Position numbers and translations under genes: made by a program. This document shows, one piece after another, positions 55,679 through 64,000 of a stretch of 64,000 bases of DNA (its first letter is position 1; every line of letters starts with the position of its first letter). Source of the stretch: Megascapheus bottae (taxonomy: Eukaryota > Chordata > Mammalia > Rodentia > Geomyidae); contig JANJXV010000004.1 of NCBI GenBank assembly GCA_024803745.1, positions 50,787,858-50,851,857 of the forward strand, written 5' to 3'. The notes below the pieces were generated by a model, which saw nothing but the letters and a program-made list of their open reading frames with translations, was not told the origin of the DNA and did no database searches.

Positions 55679-57020
55679 AATTCATGTTGAATGGGTACTT
55701 ATCTTTCCTCATAGAATTTGAATTAATATATGAGACAACAAAGTTTCTCTTTTTTGAAAAGTTCAGTACACAGCAAGTGCAGGATTAATGTTTGCTGGCT
55801 CCAAACTGAGCCAATTACATTTTTGATGAAATGCGCTCATAGTTATATTCAGAGTCATTCTCCTGAGAAATAATTTTATGGTAACTCAGGACATTGTACA
55901 AAGAAGGATAAATGGTGACTGTCTGATATACATGTTGTATCAGAATGGAATTATGCATCAAAACATGAGAGTAAGTGCTTTAGAGAAGAACATGAGTTGT
56001 TGAGATGAATATAGAGTATTTTTCTTTTCCCGAGTAATTGACAACAACTGCTTATAGACAGCCTCTTTCACTTTAAGTCATATAATTTTTTTAAGAATGA
56101 ATACATATGACTACTCAACTTTTAATGCTTTTCTGCTTGTTTATTAGACTAGTACAATTCCACTTTTAAAGCTTAGTGCTACTACTTCAGTATCATACGA
56201 TTATTTACAACTGCCATCTGTAACTGACATCCTTCACTAGCTTGACCAGGTAAGAGGGTATCATTTCTTAGACACCTTCTCTGAATTTTCATAACTTCAA
56301 AATCATTGTCTGTTATTTTAGAAGTCTACCCTCCTTCATTTAATTTTTGATTAGCAAAATTAATTATACAAGGGGATTTCAGTGCAATATTTACAACAAA
56401 TATATAATGTTTTGATCAGATCCACACCTCATCCCATCTGTATTGGTCCTTCTTAAATATCTTCCTTTCTTTTCCTTCTCTTCATTTGACCAGTTTGGGG
56501 TAGATTCATTAGGCAATTTTAAGATTTCTACCCATCATTTACCCCTTCCCTCTCATTCAGTTTGGTGATCTACTCTTCAAATTCTATTCTTTAATGAGAG
56601 ATTTGCTTTACTTCTGATGCCCTGTGGGCTACATTGACTGAAACTTCCCTGAGTATGTTAGTCCTGATATTCTCACTGGGTTGAGTTTCTCATGAAAACT
56701 GTAGCACCCAACTTTATTCACTTCCCATGGTCCTTAAATCTATATATGTTGGGCAGAAATAGGAGGCATATTCGGTGTCATGTGGTAACAGAAATGTGGA
56801 GAGTATGGCTCCTGACCTTTCCTTGTCACCATTCTTCACCTATTATCTCACCATTTTCATCATCTTTCTGGAATCTGCCTAGCTCTTTCAGCAACAATAA
56901 GGAAGCAAGATGGTACCTTAGGGACGTCCAATTGAACAATGAAAGACCAGTAACTACCAAGTTTCACAAGCAATTCAATTCAATTTATTTGTTTGTTTTT
57001 TTGTTTGTTTGTTTATTTAT
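55679..57020. other. unique sequence, possible old L1 3' end
   Basis: The part near 56345-56480 (ACAAGGGGATTTCAGTGCAA, CACACCTCATCCCATCTG) resembles a decayed minus-strand L1 3' UTR. Nothing else is recognised. A (TTTG)n run lies at 56990-57016. Confidence 0.4.
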
Positions 57021-57115
57021 GCTTCCATAGGGCTTGAACTCAAGGCCTGAGCATTGTCCTTCAGCTTTTCCTTTCAAGGATAGTACTCTACTGAAAGTGC
57101 CACAACTCTACTACC
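57021..57115 (-). mobile_element. Geo monomer fragment
   Basis: CCATAGGGCTTGAACTCAAG, GCCTGAGCATTGTCCTTCAG, GATAGTACTCTACTGAAAGT, GCCACAACTCTACTACC is a degraded reverse-complement Geo unit with a TTTG-rich tail on its 3' side. Confidence 0.65.
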
Positions 57116-57479
57116 TGACAACAATTTAGTATTATTTGGATGTCATACATAACTCCATCAAGAAAAGGAGATACATCAGTTTTTACCTTAATTGGTAGGA
57201 AAATGTCAGGAGAGAATATTCTATTTTCATGAACACCACACATAATATGGTATTGCTTTTGTAGTTGTCTCCTTTCTAGTGTTACTTTGTTGGCCAATGA
57301 GTTTGGTATGTGGAGAGAATGTCAGAAAAATGGGATGGACTGTTCAGTAAGGACTGGTTGCCTTCAGAACATGGACAATGAAGTCTCTTCTCCCTCTGTT
57401 TTTCCCCCTCTCTGGTAGGAGTGATCCAAGTGATGTAATGTAATTCCTTACAAAGGCTAACTCACAGTCCAACAAAGTA
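57116..57479. other. unique sequence
   Basis: Nothing recognisable. Confidence 0.45.
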
Positions 57480-57720
57480 AACACCAGGAAAGAGCAGTTT
57501 GAGATGAGGAGATGAGCTAAAGGGGAAGGGAGAAAGGGGGCAAAAACACAGTTTAAAAATCCAATGCATATTTTGTAAAATTAAGAAAATTGAGGGAAGA
57601 GGTGGGTTGGGAGGAATGGGAGAGTAAGATAGAAGTGACATTGATCAAGAGCCATTGTAATCATATAGTGTTTCCTTGAATGCTAACTCCTCTGTACCAT
57701 AAGTAAAAGATAAATTTAAA
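57480..57720 (+). repeat. unnamed interspersed repeat, copy C
   Basis: AATCCAATGCATATTTTGTA, AAATTAAGAAAATTGAGGGA, AGAGGTGGGTTGGGAGGAAT, AGTGACATTGATCAAGAGCC, ATGCTAACTCCTCTGTACCA line up with copy A (43600) over about 200 bases. Confidence 0.6.
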
Positions 57721-59099
57721 CTTTGAGTATTTAATAAGATTTATCTTCAATTTAAGCTAAATGGAGTTCTCAACCTGTGAATTATAGGAATGGTGTTTCC
57801 ATATATAATTCTATACAGTGGGGTTTTTGGGATTTTTTAATCTACTTCAATTTTGAACTGTGAGGGCATCATCAATGAGAGGAATTATCTTAAGAATATT
57901 TTTCTTGCTTGGTGATTGGAAGCCATTAAATAAAATGCTACTGCTGCTGGTGATAATACACCAATCACCTCTTCTTACCCTAGTTCTTAATGAAGTGAAG
58001 ATTATCAATTTTCCATAGTTTGAGTGTAGCAGATGTGCTACATGTGACAAATTACAAACATATTGGAAACCCTATATTAAAACAATGCTGGCTCTGTGCT
58101 CTGAATTTATATAGGGAGAGAGTAATTATCAGTAGGAAGTGGGATAGTAATCAAACAACTACACTCTCTCTGTGTCCCTTGAAATTGCTCCGCCCTTAAT
58201 TTTGAATTAAATCCATTTCCATATTCAAATGGAAACTTACTTTTTAAGTTCTTTCCTTTTTTAGTTATAATATGAGTGAATCACATGTATGACCATTACT
58301 TCAGAGTGTGTACACTTCACTTTGCATTGTGGATCTTCCCAAGGCAGAAAGCCGGCCAGCCTGATGCTCAGGAAGTTGTCAGTTATCCATGAAATTAACC
58401 TCCTTCTATTCTTTTATTCAGTAACGGATTTTATGACTGGTGATTATATTGTAGAAACCTGAACATTTTATTTCAAGAAAATTATATTTCTTGAATGGCA
58501 CCTCAGCTTTATTTAGTCATTACAATTTTCTTTTCCATTACTCTAATTACATTCACGCTCATTGCAATTTTATAAAAGTGCATCTCTGTGAAAAATACTG
58601 TAAAAAAAATCCTTCACCAATAGGGTTTTGTTGTTGTCAGACCAATGCTTTGGCATTAGAAATCAAATCAGTTTCATCAACATGGACATACATCAAATTT
58701 AGCACTCATTTAAAATAAAATGTATGAAATGATCATATTCTCTTGGTACTTGTTTTCAGAAGCACAAGCCTAATGCTCTAAGCATAGTAATAAAAGCAGA
58801 AACATGTTTCTAAACTAAAATAAAAATGTTAATTTTCTCAAATTTAATATAGACTCATGGGTATTTATTTACTTTTGTCTCTATTAGCATTAAAATGCTA
58901 ATTTAAAATTCAGTAGTAATACAACTAGTTTGTACTTAATAAAGATGCAAGTAAATAAATGAATATAAAACAGTATTTCTCTAAGAACTTTCTGTTAGCT
59001 AAAAATTAGTAGATGAGATTAGTAGTTCATTTCATTTTTTTATTTAATTATCTCCATAATAGTCTACGACATTAGGGAATATAATAAAATTCCAAGATT
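57721..59099. other. unique AT-rich sequence
   Basis: No gene. The section 58490-58720 (TTACTCTAATTACATTCACG, TGCAATTTTATAAAAGTGCA) is free of repeats and could be a conserved element. Confidence 0.45.
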
Positions 59100-59612
59100 T
59101 CTAAATTGTTTTTATTATTAACTTTAAATACTTGTTATTTAACAAAGCAATTTATGGCTGCAGTATATCTAGATCCCAACAACATTCTTTTTAACATTCT
59201 CATCAATCCCTCACCTACCCCCATTTCTCTCACTCATCTTAATTTTGAAGGGCATACTCTGGATTCTTGTCTGCATTACCCCTGTTCTTTTCACGTATCT
59301 ATCCTTTTCTTGATCTCATCCCACCCTTTTCTGGTACCCACTTCCTAGTGTTATATTTTGCTGCACTTTGGTTTGTATTTCAGTTTACATGTTGGAATAT
59401 ACTTATATAGCACCCAAGGTATTTACTTACGAGTTTTTAAGCTAAATCTTTCTTACACATAAAAGGGGAAATATGAGGGTTTGTCTCTTTGGACCTGATT
59501 TACTTCACAATGTAATTTTTCCAAGTTTTCCCATTTCTTTAGAAATGCTGCAATATCCTACTTTCCAAGGAATGAGTAAAATTTTCCTGGGTACTTATAT
59601 CACAATTTCTTG
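59100..59612 (-). mobile_element. old L1 3' end
   Basis: A pyrimidine-rich 3' UTR-like part (59105-59350), then AAAAGGGGAAATATGAGGGT, TTGTCTCTTTGGACCTGATT, TACTTCACAATGTAATTTTT, TTTCCCATTTCTTTAGAAAT is the reverse complement of an old L1 ORF2 end. Confidence 0.7.
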
Positions 59613-59629
59613 CCCTGTATACCCCTCAA

Positions 59630-60245
59630 ACGCTTCAGTGTAACAGAAGGGGAAAGACCACCATCATACTCAACATTACGCTCATCCCAAAACCAGATGG
59701 GGACCTATCAAGAAAATAACTATAGACCTAGTTCTTTGATGAATATAGGTGCAAACCTTGTTAATAAAATTCTGGCCAACCAAATTCAACAACTAACCAA
59801 AAATCATACATTATGATCAAACAGGATTAATTCCAGGTAAGGAAAGTGGAAGAAGTCAATAAATGTAACTCAAGACATCAACAAAAATAAGGCCAGGAAC
59901 CACATGATCATCTCAAGAGATGCCAAAAAAAGCGTTTGACGAGATCCAACACTCCTTTTTTTGATAAAAGCTCTAGAGAAACTTGGAATAAAAGGAAGAT
60001 TCCTCAATATAAAAAAGACTGTGTACGACAATTCTACAGCCTATACTATTCTTAATGGTGAAAAACTAAACCATTCTCAGTAATATCAGGAGTGAGACAA
60101 GGATGTCCATCCACTCTGCACTGCTCAGTAGCAAGAGCACTAAGGCAAGAGAAAGCATAAAGGGTACCCAAATAGGGGAGGAAGAAATAAAACTATCCCT
60201 TTGGGTAAATGATATGATCCCGTGTTTAAAGGGGAACCCAGAGAC
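59630..60245 (+). mobile_element. old L1 ORF2 reverse transcriptase fragment
   Basis: The plus-strand reading shows degraded RT blocks: AACTATAGACCTAGTTCTTT (P-I-S-L-M-N-like), L-V-N-K-I-L-A-N-Q-I-Q near 59758-59790, CATACATTATGATCAAACAG, then AGCGTTTGACGAGATCCAAC (F-D-K-I-Q-like), GTACGACAATTCTACAGCC, GTGAGACAAGGATGTCC (R-Q-G-C-like), and at 60186-60215 an L-S-L-W-V-N-D-M-I reading in place of the catalytic F-A-D-D-M-I. Several frameshifts. It is adjacent to, and opposite in strand to, the L1 3' end at 59100-59612. Confidence 0.82.
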
Positions 60246-60621
60246 TTCTTGCCCAAGTTACCAGAGTGGAATCAAAACTTTAGTAAAGTTTCCCTAAGTC
60301 TTCTTCAATTTTATTCTTTAAATTTTTAAAAATTTTTTCTACCACATCTTTGATTAACCTAATTTTTTGAGGTTATTGTGAATGGAGTTCTTTTCCTGAT
60401 TTCAATTTCAATCTTCTTCATGTATAGAAAAGCTACTGATTTTTTGTGGGTTGATTTTTTTACCCTGCTATTTTTGCCAAAATTTTGAAACAGCTTTAGT
60501 AGCTTGGATGTGGAAGTCTAGAGGGTCCCTTAAGATATATTTTAAATACACTTCATTGGGTTTAAATATAAAATCATATAGCCTGAAATAAATAATTGTC
60601 ATTATTAGAAATATTTAATAT
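60246..60621. other. unique sequence
   Basis: Nothing clearly recognisable. The part just after 60300 may be further decayed L1. Confidence 0.4.
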
Positions 60622-60631
60622 GAAAACAGAA

Positions 60632-60787
60632 GGGGGAAAACAAGATGAGGGGCCTGGGTGGGGGGGGGGTAGGGAAATGGGAAACAAGATATGAGAAAGG
60701 GTATCAATGTTTGTGAAGTACTGCACCTTCTATCTGGTGAATATATCGTAACCCTTCAATTAGTTACAATAAAAAATGTGAAAAAAA
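60632..60787 (+). mobile_element. short L1 3' UTR insertion
   Basis: GGGGGAAAACAAGATGAGGG, a G-rich block at 60648-60675, GGGTATCAATGTTTGTGAAG, TTACAATAAAAAATGTG and A-run. TSD gaaaacagaa at 60622-60631 and 60788-60797. No ORF2. Confidence 0.9.
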
Positions 60788-60797
60788 GAAAACAGAA

Positions 60798-61084
60798 CCA
60801 CAAATATTCTACCCAATGATTTTGCCCTTATAGTTATAGACAAATATTCAAATATAAATTCAATGAAAACAGCAATTCAACAGCACTGAGATCAAACTAT
60901 TTTGAATTAGAAGCCATATGGGTACACCTTCTGGAAAGAATCCAGATAACATTTTAGATTATGGTATTATTTCTACTGCCTTCCACATGTTATTTGTCTG
61001 CATCACAACTACTTTGTATTAAATATGTCTTGTGAAAGGTCCTGCATAAAGAAAACATTATACTTCAGGACTTTATTTTTAAAA
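60798..61084. other. unique sequence
   Basis: Nothing recognisable. Confidence 0.45.
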
Positions 61085-61460
61085 TATTTTTTTATTATCT
61101 TCAAGTAGCTGCGCAAAGGAGTTGCCCTTCACCAATTCAGTTCATGAACGTAATGCCTCGTGGTCAACATCATCCCTCTTGACATTCTCACTCACACCTT
61201 CCCAGACTTACCTGAATTTTACCTTATGTATGTATTGAAGTTTTTGCCAATTAACAAAGCAGCTTATGTGTAAAATGCATCTTTTCATCATTTCAATATT
61301 TTTTACTCTTTTTACCCATTCTCCCCACTTTCCCCATTCCTTCTTCCACTCCTCTGCCCTTGGTCCTTCCCATCTTGCAAGTATACATTTTCTGGTAGTT
61401 GTTCTGTTAGGCTTTAACTTAGTTATTAAATAAAAGAATTATGGTTATTAGAAGTCTCAA
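61085..61460 (-). mobile_element. old L1 3' UTR, possible
   Basis: GGTCAACATCATCCCTCTTG, ATTCTCACTCACACCTTCCC, TTACCCATTCTCCCCACTTT is a C/T-rich block resembling 59170-59350 and other minus-strand old L1 ends. Confidence 0.45.
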
Positions 61461-62001
61461 TAAAGTCTAATACACTTCAGTTAATTCATTTGTAACCCCT
61501 TCCTTACCACCCAATGTTTTTACTTGTTTCTAGGCACATTTTGAGCTTTTCTTGCTTGTTTATGACTTTATTTCTCACATAATAAATTAGTCAGGGATTG
61601 AACAATGCTACACGCTAACACAACCTCATTGGAGTCACTGTGACTTCCTATTCATCCTGTTGTTTTTAATAGTTTGAAGAGGAAGATCACTGATTCCACC
61701 CTAAATGAAACCAAACCACAAATCCAATATACAGAGAGTTTCTCACAGAGAATCAAAAGATCCAGATCACTTCAGAATCTCAGTAGCAGCACAGAATCAC
61801 TGAGCAACTTTAAAGACTATTTTTGTTAAATATTAAGCTTCTTTAAAATTCACAAATGCCTTTTAAAATTCTGGTTTCAAATTGTTTTAACAACTGTCAC
61901 ATTTTTCAGTGAAAACCTTGTTTCATTCTTAAAAATTTACTGGTGATAAAACATATAAAACTTCAAAAATCAGTGAATTTATGAAGACAAATACATCAGT
62001 T
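61461..62001. other. unique AT-rich sequence
   Basis: Nothing recognisable. Confidence 0.5.
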
Positions 62002-62012
62002 TAAAAATTATA

Positions 62013-62132
62013 GGTGAGAGGGGGAGGGAAATGGGGACCAAGATATGAGAAAGGGTATCAATGTTTGTGAAGTAATACACCTTCTGTCTGGTGAATATAA
62101 TGTAACCCTTCTATTAATTACAATAAAATATA
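62013..62132 (+). mobile_element. very short L1 3' UTR insertion
   Basis: GGTGAGAGGGGGAGGGAAAT, GGGGACCAAGATATGAGAAA, GGGTATCAATGTTTGTGAAG, ATTACAATAAAA. TSD taaaaattata at 62002-62012 and 62133-62143. Only the last ~115 bases of L1 are present. Confidence 0.88.
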
Positions 62133-62143
62133 TAAAAATTATA

Positions 62144-62767
62144 CTTTGTATATTTATTGTATTATTTATTTATAAAATTCACTTGTGGTAAACAATTGCA
62201 ATGATCAACTTAAAATGAGACTTCAATCATTAGATTTTACGGACACATACAATGGAATGGTAATTTCCAACAACTGAAAACATGCTAGTAATAAACACAA
62301 AAGATATTAGCATTGCAAAGCACAACTTTATTGCTATATTTACCCATAGATAATGGAGTTTTTTGTTGCAAGCTCTGATATGATGTTTCTTTCTTTTTCC
62401 ATGATCATTTGTCTTTGAATAAAAGGTATAATATTTCATTCTTACAGGTTTTAGAGACAAAAAAAAACAAAATAAACTTGAAATTCCAATACATCTTGTA
62501 ATACAGACAATCTTTTAGCATTTTCAATGGGTTATGGTAACTTGAATTTGAATTTTTTTTCTATGCACTTGCAATATGTCTCCTAAAATATGAAGATAAC
62601 TTCTTTTTTGGTGAAAGGAAGTGGTTTGCCATACTAAACTTCAATCTATGGAATTTAAAGTGAAAACTGTTGCATTAATTCATGTTGGATGCATCATAAA
62701 ATATAGAAAATAAAATGGGTGAAGCTCTTCTACTTTTCTAGCCTATTCCTTGAGGCTGTAATATTTT
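62144..62767. other. unique AT-rich sequence
   Basis: No gene. The 76-codon minus frame 62230-62460 has a hydrophobic middle but no recognisable family. Confidence 0.45.
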
Positions 62768-62994
62768 TTTTTTCCAACCTAGGACTTGAACTTTGGGCCT
62801 GGGTGCTCCCTGAGCTCTTCAATTCAAGGCTATCTCCCTACCCACTGAGCCAAAGCACCATTTCTGATTTTTAGTGGTGAATTTGAGATAAGAGTCTCAT
62901 ATTCTTTGGTGCCCCAGCTGGCTTTGAACAGCGATCCTCAGATTTCAGCCTCCTGTGTAGCTAGGATTATAAGCATGAGCCACTGGTGCCTGGA
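62768..62994 (-). mobile_element. 7SL-Geo SINE
   Basis: A T-run, CCTAGGACTTGAACTTTGGG, CCTGAGCTCTTCAATTCAAG, GTGGTGAATTTGAGATAAGA, TGGCTTTGAACAGCGATCCT, TCAGCCTCCTGTGTAGCTAG, ATGAGCCACTGGTGCC. Confidence 0.9.
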
Positions 62995-63644
62995 TTGGGC
63001 TTGTAATAATTTTTTTGTATGAAACAACACTGCACTCTTTCATATTCCCCCATATTAGGTTACTGACTGGACCTTATTTAATATAAACTTAGTGATTGCA
63101 ATATGAGACTCAGCACAAAACATGTATGTGACAGGGCTCTGGCTTTTTGTCCTTCTTTGAATGTTTGGTTCATCACCTATAAATATATGCAAACTACAGA
63201 TACACTCATGTAGGGGCCTGATTTTCTACACAGAAGCTTGGCATTGTGTAAAACAAACTTTAATCTATGTGTTCTATGTAGCAAATCCAAGTCTACCAAC
63301 TACCTTTGTCTATGTAGTTATACTAGAACATAGACATTGTGTTTTGTCTATGGAAATTTTTGTACTCTTATGGTAAAAATGAGCACAAGTGACTCAAACT
63401 GAATGGTCCAAGAAGCAAACTACATTTGCAATCTTCCACAGAGGAAGGGTGCTGAGTTATCACCCGTGCGTCTTGCATTCATATCATATTCCTTCAAAAC
63501 TGAGTGCCTCGTGGTACTACAGAAAATTACTGAAATGTAATTAGTACCACATTTTAATTGTTGGGTAGCTTTTGATAGTTTGATTAAAATAACTTTTGTT
63601 CTCTTTTTGCATGAGTAGGAGACATGTAAAGTTTTTTGTGTTAC
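62995..63644. other. unique sequence
   Basis: Nothing recognisable. The 71-codon frame 63161-63376 has no domain. Confidence 0.5.
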
Positions 63645-63835
63645 CTATTAGCAGTGGCTCATGCACACAGGAAAGTGGCCTCTGAGAATCATGATTTGAA
63701 GCCTGCCCAGAGAGTAGCTGTGAAACATTTATCTTTAATTAACCAACAAAAAGAATTGGCTCAATTGATATAATGCCATCCTTGAGCAATAAAAAGCTTA
63801 AGGAAACAGTGCTTAGTCTTTTGAGTTAAATTGTT
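63645..63835 (+). mobile_element. 7SL-Geo SINE, old
   Basis: TTAGCAGTGGCTCATGCACA, GAGAATCATGATTTGAAGCC, TATCTTTAATTAACCAACAA, ATTGGCTCAATTGATATAAT, AGCTTAAGGAAACAGTGCTT, TTGAGTTAAATTG. Diverged. Confidence 0.75.
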
Positions 63836-63838
63836 AGG

Positions 63839-63839
63839 G

Positions 63840-63888
<49 letters not shown>
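63839..63888. repeat. (AC)n microsatellite
   Basis: A pure AC run at the 3' end of the preceding SINE. Confidence 0.97.
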
Positions 63889-63891
<3 letters not shown>

Positions 63892-64000
63892 CCTAGTCCT
63901 TAATATTTTCATTTAGCTCCATTGTCTAACATTATACAATTAATATATGTTAGGATTATATTATTTACATTGATTTATTGTGTAAGTGGAACTTGGATAT

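Noticed and set aside
1..64000. A new multi-gene system such as a defence or biosynthetic cluster
   Set aside because: The sequence is repeat-rich vertebrate DNA with no intact genes; nothing supports such a system.

Overview
This is mammalian nuclear DNA, AT-rich and gene-poor, with no protein-coding gene that I can support. The repeats point to a geomyoid rodent (kangaroo rat, pocket mouse or pocket gopher). The commonest young repeat is a dimeric SINE whose left half is an ID/tRNA-Ala-like monomer and whose right half is an unrelated ~100-base monomer. This matches my recollection of the IDL-Geo SINE described only from Geomyoidea. A second SINE family joins a 7SL/B1-like head to the same right half; I call it 7SL-Geo. 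The organism call rests on remembered literature and should be checked by alignment.

Layout. 1-33.3 kb is mostly unrecognised AT-rich sequence with scattered IDL-Geo and 7SL-Geo SINEs, ID monomers, one B1-like copy, an L2 fragment, old and young L1 3' ends, and many microsatellites. Most of the microsatellites sit at SINE 3' ends. 33.3-42.4 kb is the richest part: a decayed class II (betaretrovirus-like) endogenous retrovirus with only its 3' LTR, split in the integrase region by an L1 that is itself split in the reverse transcriptase by an IDL-Geo SINE. Both inner insertions are bounded by clear target-site duplications (TSDs), so the order ERV, then L1, then SINE is certain. 42.5-64 kb returns to scattered repeats: an L1 inside an older L1, a SINE inside a SINE, an L1 tail inside a B1-like element, a probable 5'-inverted L1 near 59-60 kb, and three copies of a ~240-base repeat I cannot name.

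Function. Nothing here forms a gene system. All L1 and ERV reading frames are broken by stops, frameshifts, deletions or nested insertions. Open frames elsewhere are short and look like chance or microsatellite translations. The window could be intergenic or part of a very large intron. A few long unique stretches rich in TAATTA-type motifs could be conserved non-coding elements, but that cannot be judged from one sequence.
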